In this document: in pieces, positions 1-12,037 of the stretch
Position numbering within the stretch: the first letter of the stretch is position 1
How the letters are laid out: every line of letters starts with the position of its first letter
Assembly: GCF_964340395.1 (NCBI RefSeq)
Contig: NC_135550.1
Location: forward strand, 26,689,176-26,753,175
Direction of reading: 5' to 3'
DNA length: 64,000 nt
Origin: Glandiceps talaboti
Lineage: Eukaryota; Hemichordata; Enteropneusta; Spengelidae
Translations under genes and position numbers: made by a program
The notes under the pieces: model-generated
Told to the model about the DNA's origin: nothing
Databases searched by the model: none
What the model saw: the letters and a program-made list of their open reading frames with translations, nothing else

Positions 1-1554
1 ATATGTAAAGAATTGAAATGCCATAGTGCAGTGGTGGTGGGTGTTAGTTCCAGACTAATGTTATAACACTTTCAGTCTGAAATTTATGATGTACAAACTT
101 GTATGCCAAAGAGTGAACCACTGACAAAGGCTGAAAAGAAAGTTAATGTCAAACTTCACAAATAGATATATAAATATCTATCTTTTAAAAACTTATATAC
201 AAATATTGAAAATTTGATTTCAAAGTACTGTTATACTCTAATAACAAAGACAAAATCTACAAACTGCTTTTTCCTCTCTCTAAATTTATGTTTGGAATTG
301 ACATAATACAGACCATTTTCCTGGTTTAATTAATATATCTTTCTTTTATGCGTACAAACACCATAACTCAATTTACAAAAGTTTACAAATGACCAGCTGT
401 TGATAGATACTATTAAATGATATTATTTTTTGTAATCTAAACATTGGAACATTATTTTAACAACAGCTTAGAAGTGGACACTATGGAAGAGAGAACTCCC
501 CCTCCTGTTGTCTGTGATTACTGGTTCCACCCATCGTATCTGATTAAATGTGTTACTTTCAGCTGAAGGACTTTGGTAGAATTTCATTTAAAATGAGTAT
601 GGAAATCTTAACATTTATACCTTTAGGTGATAATTATTGATGTATTTGTCTATTTCCTGTAAATAAAGCACCAGTAAGGAACTTTTCTTTGTTTTTGAAA
701 GATAACAAAAGTTGTACTATTGTTACTAGCTGAAACTAGAAAAGAAATGTGACTTTTGTGAAAAAGGTTTGTATTTTTTGCTTCTGGATATTTGGTGGTT
801 TCTATTATTGCTTCAATCACATAACAATGGTGGAAAGTGATGACATATTGTTTCACTCCAACGTTTGACAATTTACGGCTGGGTGAAATTCTTTTGGCCG
901 TAGGCATCCAGTCTAGTTCACAGACATGGCCTAGTATGCCTGGCCTGGGTGCATAGGTGGAGACTAAACACACACACACACATGTCAATGGTGCAATTTT
1001 AACTATCTACAAACATCAATGGCACAGACTCAAGTTGAACAAAACTGTAAGAAAATAGTTTGGAGGGGTGGGGACACCTTTAAAACAAACATGGAGACAA
1101 AATGAAGTGGCAAAGAATTTCTCAGTTGCCATGGTCAGTCAAGTTGATCCCTGTCATTTCAAGGCATAGTGATTTATCTTATCTGTCAAATTAGCATATG
1201 GTATGTATCAAATGAACTGTGTTTATCTGCTGTGTTTATTATTCTACCATCTATAATGTACTAATTCAGTCGTTTACTATTCACAATAATTACTAAGTGT
1301 ATTGCAGGCAAACATTGGTGATGAAGTAAATACTGCTATGATTTTGGTTTGACCATTGAAGCTGCTAGTTATCACAAACTGTCCTTCAGGCAAGGAAACG
1401 GTTACCATGGTTATCATGTTTGCGTGGTGTACTGATAATTACACAAACGCTATTATGTAGTGGCTATAAAGCTAACATTCTTTCAGCATTGTAATGTTGA
1501 TATCTTGGTTTACTCCTCTTATTGTATGTCTTATTGTTATTGTTTTTAGACACT

Positions 1555-1590
1555 TTAAGAAGACCTCCCATGTGGGGTAGAAACGTTGAT
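1555..1590 (+). other. Possible decayed hammerhead-ribozyme-like motif
   Basis: A GAAGA box is followed by a short hairpin (CCC, loop ATGT, GGG with a flanking T-G pair) and then GAAACGTTG. The order resembles the hammerhead core CUGANGA, stem II, GAAAC. The first core box is largely lost and stem II is only about four pairs. Hammerhead motifs of this form are known from Penelope-like elements and retrozymes in animal genomes. This is a weak call from sequence alone. Confidence 0.25.
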
Positions 1591-1919
1591 AATAGGTTTT
1601 TGATAGTGAAGTTTTAATGTAGACTATTAGACATGATAACTTCATCGTTTTTTATCAAACTCAATTCTCAGTCCATATCTCCAAATTGATTGCCACTGTA
1701 GTTGGACTGACTGCAGTTATCACGACAAGCTAACCTTTTTCGTGATGAGAGTTTTTAAAATATATGAATAAAGTGAATACACCTCAAATCACAATATGAG
1801 GGAGAATTGTGTAAAATGAAAATGGTAGATGCCATGTTTATCTAGCTCTTCTTTCACATGTACACATATATGCATGTTTTCATTGGCTATGCAAAGCACA
1901 TCTTGTTACTTTTTGCCAC

Positions 1920-2170
1920 AAATGTGTCATTGTTGACATTTAATGAGTGGCAAAGCATCAACTTCTCTGAACATTGTTACTTTTATTATTAAAGGTGGAT
2001 GTCACTTTGACATTTGACACGTGGCAAAGCATCAAAGTCTCTGAACATTGTTACTTTTATTACTATAAGGTGGTTGTCACATTGACAACTGATGTGTAAC
2101 AGAGCATTTAAATAAATTCTTTGAATTTTGCTACTTTGGCCATGCAAGGTAGATGACACTAATTGATATG
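1920..2170. repeat. Minisatellite, about 77-bp unit, three copies
   Basis: Consecutive units share the order: gtgtcatt-type start, TTGACA, a 'gtggcaaagcatc' block, then 'tctctgaacattgttactttt'. Copies begin near 1925, 1998 and 2074. The third copy is the most diverged. There is no open frame across it. Confidence 0.7.
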
Positions 2171-3930
2171 GGACATATGGCATACATGTCAAAGCAGGCA
2201 TATATAGTAGATATTCTACCAGTAACTAGAAGATAAAAAAGTGAACACCACTGACAACTTACCAATATCTAAAATAAACCTATAACAACAAAAGACACAT
2301 AAAAAATTCATAGAAATTTAAAAAGAGGAAAGGATCCGAAATTCAAATACTTCTGAATACATCAGTTGCATAAATGAAACACATACCATGGGCAATCTAT
2401 TGGTAAACCACACATACTCCAGTGCAGTGCAACAGGCAAAATGGATCACCTGTTAGTGTAACATTAGACTCCAGTTGGAGATTATTTTCTTGTACACCAA
2501 TATGTTACTGTTTACTACAGCGTATAGGGAGAGAGAGTTGAGTAACTGAATCTGACGCACTCTCTTGAGTAGCAGTCATGTAGATCATCATAACACTGCC
2601 ACCAATGGAATTTACCACCTGTAGACCATGGCTAGAGACATCACATGGAGACAGTCGTCTCCATCGCCTATATTACATGCAGGTACTGAACATTCTTGAC
2701 TCAAGTGCAATGCCTCAGTTCGACGTCATTTCAAATGTACCTAATTGTTGATTGGAACTCAAGAAGCATGCATGTTTCACATCCTAAAATAGCTCCTTTT
2801 GCATATAAATATTTGTTCATGAAAAGTGCAAAGAAAGAGAACCCAAAGGGAATTTCAATGTGACCTCGAAATTCCTCTATTTTTAGGTTATCTCTTCTTA
2901 ATCTCCATCAGTTTCAAACACTTTGACAAGCAAGACTGTGATTACTAAAGTAGTCTTGGTTAAACAGTAAGAAAGACTGACTGGAAATATTTCTTCTGGC
3001 ATTTTCTATTCTATTCCCAGTTATACTTAACCAGACAGTATGAAAATATTGCCTAGTATAGTGGAAAATAAGGAGTAAATGTTTTTGTCAACACTCCCAT
3101 AGTTGAAGAATGTTAGACAAATAACTGGAGGTATATCAGGGGACTTGATCACTATTTTCTAAATGGCTATGTATGTAAATATTGTCATCTCTAGGGACAC
3201 TGACATACAACAAGAGAGAATGTGAATTGTGGGTAGTATCCTTTATCTTGTTGTAAATTAATTGTATCTATATACCTCTCTCTCTCTCTAATGCTATAAT
3301 GTCTAGCATAGAATGGTAAACTCTGTAAACAGTGCATTGAGAAGTCACTAACAGTCAGAAGCATGTGAAACATGAAGCTAACAGTTAGTCTGGCTTCACA
3401 AATACTACTTGTAGGTAATTATACACAAATAATACACACAGAATGGCCCAATCGGACAACTGATATGCCTACTATTGAAAATCCAACAATAAAGCTGCAC
3501 TGCTTTGTGACCATCCGAGGGACCAAATGAACACCCAAAGTGCAGTCATAATATTTGTACGTCCACATTCAACAAACTTTCTCAGTGCAATTTGGGTTGT
3601 TTGAATTTTATGATACCTGGCTGGTAAAATGGACAGTCCTTGGTATTAAAGGGATAAAAGACCTATAGTTACCACCAACTGGCCACTCATTACTTGCCTG
3701 GAAATATGCAAAGAATTTAACTTTAAATCAATAATATAAAAATAACACAGTAGACTGTAATGCACTGGTATGCTGGTGTTTATTTATTATCAATACAGTA
3801 GAAAGTGGAACCAGAGCAACATGTGCTTCAAAAAATTAATGAGTATTTTGTGATTACTAAGTGTTCCTTTTTTAAAAAAAAGATGAGTAGGTCATATTTT
3901 TTGCAATACTGGTACATTCTATGTAAAATT

Positions 3931-3959
3931 GTGGGGGGGTGGGGTGGGGGGGGGGGGTG
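3931..3959. repeat. Poly-G tract
   Basis: Interrupted poly-G run (G7-T-G4-T-G10-type). Similar runs of 10-18 G or C recur at 18.94, 20.05, 43.76, 43.89, 52.81, 53.67 and 56.89 kb. Confidence 0.8.
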
Positions 3960-6099
3960 GATAGTGATACTGGTGTACTCAACAACAAAGTCCTCTTTTC
4001 TATCATCTATACATGGCAGAACAACATACAACTTTGTATCAGTATTTACATTTTTAAAAATTGTACCTTAACATTAAAATAAATTAAAAGACTACATTTT
4101 TGTTGCATTTTACATAAAAAAGTTTAAAAATAAAGGAATACAGTACGAAATACAATTTAAGCAAGCTGCAATAGGAGAAAACATTTCTATATTACAAAAA
4201 TGAATAATCTAATCGAAAAATAATGTAAGAAAGTTTTTAGCATCATATTAATTTTCAAAGTACATAACATGAATTTATTCGAGGAGACTTGAAATAGTGC
4301 AGTAAGAGAGCGCCCTCAACATCATTTTGTTTCACAACTTTTCTTTTGTTTTCCTGATTAGTTTTGGGCTTTCTCAGATATTTTACAGATCAAAAGTGTT
4401 ATGTAGAAAATACTAGATAGAAATATTTACAAAAAACCAACAGAATTTAGTACAGTATTTGTAAACCAACTTTTACCAAGACTTGTATCTTACATTGATA
4501 AAAGGCTTCATTTTAGACTTTTGTTGTGTACAATACTGCACCACTGAGTGTTAGTGTTATCTAGGACAACTGGACATTGTTATTTAGGTCAAGTGAAATG
4601 AACTAAGAACACAAAGTGCATCTGTACACAATGGCAAGAGTTTTTGTTGTCTATGGTGCATCTAAACTGATTTGAATTAAATTCTGAGTTCAGTTCACTC
4701 AGTCATTCATTCATTCACACAGAAAAAAAATAACTATAATCATGAGACAGTATTAAGCTTAATAACAGCTGGTCTGTTCTGTGTGCATAACCTAAAAAAC
4801 TAAAGAGTGAAATCCTTTCATTTATAGTCTTTTTTTTGTCGGTGGGAAATGATGTACAAAACTCAGTTTCAGTCTTGAAACAAGTTGCTGTTGAAGAGTA
4901 AAGGTCCTAATTATGTAAAGTACATTGATGGCTATGTGTAAATTTATAAATGATAAATTACTTGTTGAATAGTAATAAAACCAACTGTAATACCTATATA
5001 GATGTAAAACTGTATAATCCATTGAAGGACTGACTATTCTTTTCACGTGATGTACTAAACTGTATATTAAGGTCGAGGCTGTTCTAGAAAAGAGACAAAA
5101 CCTCCCATAATTTTTACTTCTGTAGCTGGATAACCCCAATCAATCCCATGCCAAGGCAGCTGTAGTCATGAGACTTTTGTATGAAATAAAACATTATTTA
5201 GTTTGTATTTGTGGTTTATAATGAATTGGATTGGTAACATCTGTGGATGATACTGATACATTAAACCTTACTAGACTAAGGTGACATTTATTCACATACT
5301 GTATAGTTGGGTTTTAACTTTCTATAGAAGTAATAGTGATTGCGGTAACTACTGTGTGCATTCTTGATCATGTTAAAAAAAATTCTGCCAGCAGAATACA
5401 TTTTTTTGAATACAAAATAAATCTCAAGAGATATGAATGGGCTATCAATGTACAGCCCTGTCATATAATATTAATAATAATACTGGCAATAACAAATACT
5501 ATGATTAATTATAATACAGAAGCTTGAGTATGTGCCTATTCTCTGTAAGCATATATCTAACATAGGCACAGCATAGTATAGAATTAATAGCATTGTAGCA
5601 CAACTACATATCAAAGTTTATGCAACAATTCACTGGAGGGCAAGTTGGGACATCACTTGGCCTTGGTATCTCGAATTGTATCCCTCACTATTCTTATCTT
5701 TGTTTTGGCAGTTGCTATGTGTGTGGTCATGGTTTCTATGTAAATTTATGTTTATATTCAAATGCTTTGTCACTTAATTTATTGCGAAAGATCATGTCAT
5801 TTGGCTGTTGCAATGAGCATGGTCTTCATTGTCATGACATGCATTGATTACTTGAAAGTCAATTCACTATCTTTCTACCTTTCCACAAATATTCCCATCC
5901 ATTTACAGACCAATCTTACCTGTTTTTTTAAGGTTTTTTCCACCAAAAAGCATTTTAAAAAGACTAAATTGCATATCACTGATCTGATCACTTGAATGTT
6001 TCACAACTATAGATACTAAAAGTGACACCCTACCCAACACCAAGGTGATCAGTCTTGTGGCTTTTGAGGTTTGTTTTAGTAAGTTATACATGGACACTA

Positions 6100-6141
6100 A
6101 CTGACTGACTGACTGACTGACTGACTGACTGACTGACTGAC
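6100..6141. repeat. (GACT)n microsatellite
   Basis: About ten uninterrupted copies of the tetranucleotide CTGA/GACT. Confidence 0.9.
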
Positions 6142-8169
6142 AGACGTTTCACCATGACTACAGTACAAATAAGTACTCAACTCAGTAGTCACTAAGCCCA
6201 TACTCCATTTCGCCATGGTTTGGTCTTACCATGAAGTCACTAAGCACATATCAATTCATTTGTTATCAAATTTCTGTCAACCTCATTCTGCCAAAATAAA
6301 TGTATTTCAAAACGTGATAAATCATATATCTGATAAATTGTTCAGTGCCTAATACATAGGTTCATAATATTCTACTACAGAGGCCCAACTCCAGTCAAAA
6401 CTGAAAATACACAACTTATATGCTGGTGGACCAGGTTGTTCTAATCATGCCAACAGCTGTTATCACCTCAGCAATAATAACTCCACATATTTCTTTCATC
6501 AAACATTTGTTCTTAATTTGAGACTCTTGGTTTGTACAAGGTAGCACTAATTTCACACAGCAAACACTTCAGACTTCTGATTCCGTGCGTCTACTTGTAT
6601 GAATCTTGTGAAACATAAAATATAGATAAATTTAGAAAAAAGAAAAGAAATAATCTGCAGGCAGTCATACAGTTTTAGCTAAATATAACATTAACATACT
6701 AAATATAACATATTTTTAGAATCTGATCACCTTTAAATTCTTGGGGCTGAACAAAGAAAATATTCAATGAGAGTTTTTTCTATCCAGTACGGGATAAGAA
6801 AAGAACATATTGGTAAATTACCCATAACCCCAGATGTGCATGAATTCTATAAACTTACACCATTCAGTTGTTGTTTCTATATCTTTTACCATCTTCTACC
6901 AAATTATATGAAATTTGAAACATGTATTGTTATAGGACATGTGCATTTTGTCATCATCAACGTATACATACAAAATCATATGAAATTTGAAGCGTGTGTT
7001 AAGCACTTTGTCGCCAGTGTATGCACCAAATCATATGAAAATTGAAGCTTTCATTAGGATGTAAAGATGTATTAAGATGTTATAACTGCCTCCAGGTTAT
7101 AGCTTTTCTCTCTCTTTTTTTTGTCTGTTCTTTTTATATCATTCTAATATTTGAGTTTTATATTCAAGTGAACAAAATTATGCGCATCAATTTACATGTA
7201 TCATGCTTCATTTCATTCAGCTAACATTTGACATATGAGAGTTATACCCAAATTAGTGATTTAATACACACAATAGGCTAATAAATATGAGCTAATACCT
7301 ATCAAAATACTGATGAGATGTAGTTTGAATAATTAACAAGCATCTACATGGTTTAATTTTAACCAAGTACATAAAAACCTTATGGGATAGTACAAATAAT
7401 GACTTAATAATATGCAACTTTTAAAAATTTAGTTGAATACTGTTCAATAGAAATATCTCATTTAATTTAATCACACTCCATTATATTATATTAATGTGAA
7501 TAAGTGTTGAGATCAAAGGGGAAAATACAGAAATTCCTCTACTAAGTACAGAAATATAGCTAGGAAGTGTGCACTTATCAATCTACATTATACATACTGG
7601 TGATCAGACATTGGCAAACCATATGAGACAGTGTACCGAGTTTCTTGTGAAGTCAGGCAGTTAAACCTCTTGAGATGATGATAACAGACTGGCTGACAAA
7701 CATACAGACAGGCTGACATCAATGTTACATACCTCCTATCTGAAGCTGACATGACAGCTAATATATTTTTAAAATTAAATTGAGTATATCAATTTTCAGA
7801 AAAAGATGACTTTTCAACACACCATAATCAAAATGTGACTGCTTCAAGTTTCCTGAAATTCTTGTTATTCTAATTTTTTATTCTATTTTCATTTTCTTGA
7901 AAATTTAGCTTCATTTTAATCTTCACATAATATTGCTCATCAAAATGATGGATAAATTATGTTTTCATTATTGTCAAACTTCTACCCTATGAATGATACA
8001 TCATAATAATCAGATGTTCATCCTATTACCATTTGAGTTATGCATCATGTTTGGCACATTCCAGGGAAAGGAATTGGTATTTCTGTAACATTTAAATGGT
8101 AATGACATTTTGCTGCTAATCAGATAGGGTATCCTTGTCTAAGTTTTCAAGAAAATGACTGATTTACAA

Positions 8170-8558
8170 CTAAAATGATGTAGGCTTGGTGTTTCACTCA
8201 TGTAACATGACATCCTCAGACATCTTCTAATGCAAAAGAAACAATTACATACTCAGACTAAGGTGCCATGCACAGTGGGAATGTAGAAGTAATCAAGTTG
8301 AAATGTTGATTATCAGTTAGAAAATAAACAATTGCAGCCAATAAAATCATCAAGTCCATGTGTAATGTTTTCATTAGAAACCTGTTTTTACTACACTGTG
8401 AAGGAATAGCAATGCTTATCAATGTTTAATGTGATTGAGCAAAGGATCCTGCTGTGTTTCTTCTGTCTGTTATTGTTAGTCTAGAGTTGTAAAATGTCTT
8501 GCTCTGTGTCAAAAACGTAATGTTCCATGAGTAAAACACCAAGCCTACATCATTTTAG
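8170..8558. mobile_element. MITE with about 30-bp terminal inverted repeats
   Basis: The left end CTAAAATGATGTAGGCTTGG continues with GTGTTTCACTCATG. The right end is its inverted copy, CATGAGTAAAACACC followed by AAGCCTACATCATTTTAG, with few mismatches. The element is 389 bp and has no coding capacity. The trinucleotide CAA lies directly outside both ends (8167-8169 and 8559-8561), which fits a 3-bp target duplication but is too short to prove one. Superfamily is not assigned. Confidence 0.75.
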
Positions 8559-9142
8559 CAATAAATTGAGGTATATCCATCCTGTCTGCTCACAGTTAGG
8601 TGTTAATTATTCCTCTGGGGGATATAAATTATAGATAGGAAAGTGGGAATGAGATAAAATCCTCATATGCCAGTAGGGATGGTCTGGATCTAAAAATAAA
8701 TAATGTACAAACAACTGCTGTCTTCACAATCTGCTACATAGATGTCCATTACTTCAGATTATTAGAAAAGACAGAGCATTGTTACTATATAAGGAAATAA
8801 TGCCTTCACATCTTGTAACCAGTATGCTAACAGTATATTCCCCAACAGGTATTTCAACTATTGGACAAATAAAAAATATTCACCTTTCTTCAACAATCTG
8901 TCAAAATTGGAAATGTTTTTTGCTCTATCCAATTTCCACATCCAAGATAGGTGGTGGTTGTAGCCTTTCATACATGCCAAACTTTGAGAATAAAGTCAAA
9001 ATTTAATGCACACTAAAGTTGAGGAGAGATTCAAAGCACTATAATACCCTGTACTTAGGATTTTAACTGTGAATTTTTCATTGCATTTCTACCCTTTCTA
9101 TTTCAACCATGGGAAAAGCAAATATTCAATGATAAGTTTTCC

Positions 9143-9148
9143 TTTATT
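9143..9148 (-). promoter_or_regulatory. Candidate poly(A) signal for CCDC32
   Basis: AATAAA on the minus strand, about 145 nt downstream of the CCDC32-like stop codon (9292-9294). It would give a compact 3' UTR. Confidence 0.5.
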
Positions 9149-9291
9149 TCCCCTTCCAATGCTTTCCTTCACTTTTCTTTCACAGTGCAGTACTTTCAAG
9201 TTCAATGCACAGACACATGATGCAGGCTGAGGCAGTATTTATAGCACCGAATATATTACATACTTTTCCAAAACTTCCAAATGATGATACT

Positions 9292-11161
9292 TCACTGCTT
9301 ATTTTGAAGTGAAGCTTGGTGCATGACCTGTGTAATGTTGTTAAGATAGTCCCTCTCCAACAGACATTGCATTTCCTCCACTGTGAGCGGCTGTTCAGGA
9401 AATACACGTCTCCTGACAGCACTGGCTTTGACTTCGTCATCATCAGCTGATGCAATACTTGCAGCATTTATACTAGAACTCGTACTGGTACTTTCTTTTA
9501 GCATTCTGCCAAGGTGATCTTCCTTAGCATCGTGTAAAGTTCTCACTATGTCTTTGGAACTTGGAGGCTTTGTCTTTCCTTTCAATCTGTCCAATTTGGA
9601 TTCTGTCAAAGGAGAATTAACAACACATACATCATTCTGACTTAGCCCCATTAACTTTCTCTGAAACACTCCAAAGCTCTCCTTATTATATTTCCCTCAC
9701 CTTGACACCCTCTTGAAATTCTCTAAAAAGGTCAAGTAATTCTAAAGGGAAACAACAGTCTGCATAATGGCGTGGAAAATTATCCACAAGAGACACATTA
9801 TGCTCTTAGACTGTAAACTTTATTTTTATACTACAGAGTATCATATGTGTACCCTATATAACCCATCTTTTTTATTTATTGCTCAACAAAATTCACAGTA
9901 CATGTGACAGTACAGGTGTTTGAATTCTCTGTACACACTGACAATCCCATATTACAGTAATTTAGGTCATGCAATGTTACTTGCAAATGCAATATTTGGG
10001 GATTCTCGTGAATGCCATATCCATTTTTATTATGAAGAAAATATTAAGAGTAATAAGAAAGTTCAAGTTTGTTTTATGTTTCATATAAATTTCAATCCAT
10101 AAACAGCTCAAGTTTGCCTTTTAAAAAAACCCAACATATTGTCATTTTCTATCGTATATAGTACACCTTTGGCACTGATGTTCACATTGAAGTGAAAGAA
10201 AAATGGCATGATAATAAACATGATATCTGTACATCTAGGTTGATAATTCTAAAAACTTTTAAAATGGTATGTTAATCGTTACTCTATGGTGCCTATAGGA
10301 AAACAACCAAACTCATAAACATTAAACTATTATCTACAGATTTTATTGTTCTGATGTCTTTCAAAGATACACGGCTACACAGAGTAAATATTTAATGAGT
10401 ATGCATCAGCGGAGAAAGCTACACAGTACGATGGTTTATCTCCATTCTACGGATTAGTACTGCTTTCAGCGGCCGTGACTACGAGACTCGATATGTTTCA
10501 GATTTCCTAATACAAGGCTTACTTTAATTTTCAAAGTTTAATGATGGTAACCCCGCATAAAGATTGAGCAAGAATTAATAATAGCAAGCTTTTGCTGTGT
10601 TGAATACAATCGTAAATATAAAACCACATGAAGATGATTTGTCAAAGTTTATTGTTTATTTTTCATATTTTTTTAATTTAATTTGTAATAAATGAAGGAA
10701 ATATTTGTACAAAAAATGTATGGAAACCATGGTTCATTCAGAACCTAATTTTCTTGAAGAAACAAAAACACATATAACTGCATACCTTAAGTACAACGGT
10801 AACCACACCCGAGTTGTATGGTAAAACATGGATGTATTATACATCCATGGGTAAAACAATACTACTGTATACCGCAGAGTAGATGCATTTTACGTACATG
10901 TCATCTGTATGAATGAACTACATAGTATGTACCCATCAGCTGCAGCGTACTCCAACCAGTGTACTTACCAAGGGATGACAAATACTTCTCCGATTCAAAC
11001 TCAGCTTTACTTTTTCCATGTTTTGGACCGGGAATGGTATCACCACGATCAAGTTTCTCAAACGGGTCGAATGTATCTTCGAAACCTAGTTGTGAAGAAG
11101 TCGAACATTCCGCACATTCACTACAGGAGTCGCTCCACGGACACTCACCACTGTCGGCCAT
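9292..11161 (-). CDS. CCDC32: CCDC32-like protein, two exons
   Basis: Exon 1 is 10969-11161 (ATG at 11161, donor GTAAGT). The last exon is 9292-9602 (acceptor after a T-rich run, stop TGA). The join is in phase and gives 167 residues, against about 185 in human CCDC32. The recognisable core spans the junction: E-x-YLSSLE, then SKLDRLKG, SKDIVRTL, AKE and a C-terminal VFPEQPLTVEEMQCLL. These correspond to the vertebrate CCDC32 core (YLASLEKKL, KG, SKDMLRTL, AKKE, VSTEEVQYL). The N-terminal FEDTFDPF matches the acidic FSDSF segment. In vertebrates CCDC32 is cytosolic and helps assemble the AP2 clathrin adaptor; that role is transferred from the family. The gene is divergent from the LRR gene (876 bp between start codons). 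An alternative exon chain inside the intron is listed separately. Confidence 0.8.
9603..9804 (-). other. Possible alternative CCDC32 exon plus 40-nt intron
   Basis: Between the two main exons, 9701-9804 is open and in phase with exon 1. It reads EHNVSLVDNFPRHYADCC and then an LELLDLFREFQEGVK stretch. It has a weak acceptor (CTAAG) and a GTGAGG donor. A 40-nt intron (9661-9700, GT...CAG) would then join in phase to an extension of the last exon (9603-9660), giving 221 residues instead of 167. The segment has no counterpart in vertebrate CCDC32. It could be a real isoform or a chance open frame. Confidence 0.3.
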
Positions 11162-12037
11162 AGTTTTTTGTTGATGGCTTGTTCAAGACAGGTGTGACCT
11201 CATTACACATCCACATCCATCGAATGTAAATTTTTAGTAGCTGAATTATTATATAATGTAATATTAAGTAATTTGAAGTGCTGTAAATATGATAAATTCG
11301 TATTTTTTGTATTTGCAAGAATTCAAGAGAAACATATATTATGATATGGGCGAACGAGGTGAAGCTTTTTGCAGACGTACAAAGCAGACGTACGTATCAA
11401 TGAAAAATACGGAAGTGACAATCTTCGCTAGCCGTCACTCGTCATGCAGGTATGGGACATGTTGAGAAGGGTACATGATCACATCCGAGAAGAATGATCA
11501 CACTTGTTTCGATATAACTGACACCACGACATTTTAGTTGTATCGTAAATCAAGTATTGGTTATTGACATCGTACGACATGCTAATTTATTGGTAGTTTG
11601 TTTGTGGTTTTAATATGTAAATTGGCGGAACTTTCACTATGCAGACACTTCACGTCCAGGCGCAGCTAGGTTGCTATGCAGAGCTGTATGCAGCGACATT
11701 GTTTGGCATGTGACTTGGGGAGCGAATGAGTCATAGACATTTAATGTGATCGATCGAAGTTCCATATTTATGTGGACATTGAAAACAAAGCCATCCGAAA
11801 ATAGAAATGACCTTCTGAACTAGATTTAAAACGACAAAGAAGGGGTCCAACTTCAAAGCAAGAGTTGACGTCAATATTCTGCCACCAGCACATGTAAAAC
11901 TTGAGAAGGCATAATAGTAGAAAACTTGTTTAATGGTGTGGTATTCCAAATTCCAAAGATAAACTCCTACTCTATAACTGAGCAAGAAATCTGAGGGGCA
12001 GCATAATGAAATAAGAAGACATCGCCTTCTACACGAC
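11162..12037. promoter_or_regulatory. Divergent promoter region, CCDC32 / LRR gene
   Basis: 876 bp separate the start codons of two divergent genes, so both promoters and 5' UTRs must lie here. I see no TATA box clearly placed for either gene. The last 300 bp before the LRR gene could hold a 5' UTR or a small upstream exon, because no start site can be fixed from sequence. Confidence 0.5.

Larger units (their letters stand above)
1..9140. other. Gene-free left flank
   Basis: I found no exon here with a convincing protein sequence, splice sites and consistent phase. Open frames are short and of low coding quality. The longest is a minus-strand frame at 650-988, which I cannot support. The stretch holds a 77-bp minisatellite near 1.9-2.2 kb, a hammerhead-like relic near 1.56 kb, a poly-G tract at 3.93-3.96 kb, a GACT microsatellite at 6.1 kb and a MITE at 8.17-8.56 kb. 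Part of it could be long UTR or intron of a gene lying outside the window. Confidence 0.5.

Noticed and set aside
650-988. 112-codon minus-strand frame as a gene
   Set aside because: It includes a CA microsatellite at its start and shows no splice signals or recognisable motif. One stretch (CELDWMPTAKRISPSRKL) looks protein-like but is not enough.
7309-7320. CTGATGAG as a hammerhead core
   Set aside because: No stem II hairpin and no GAAAC box follow within range.
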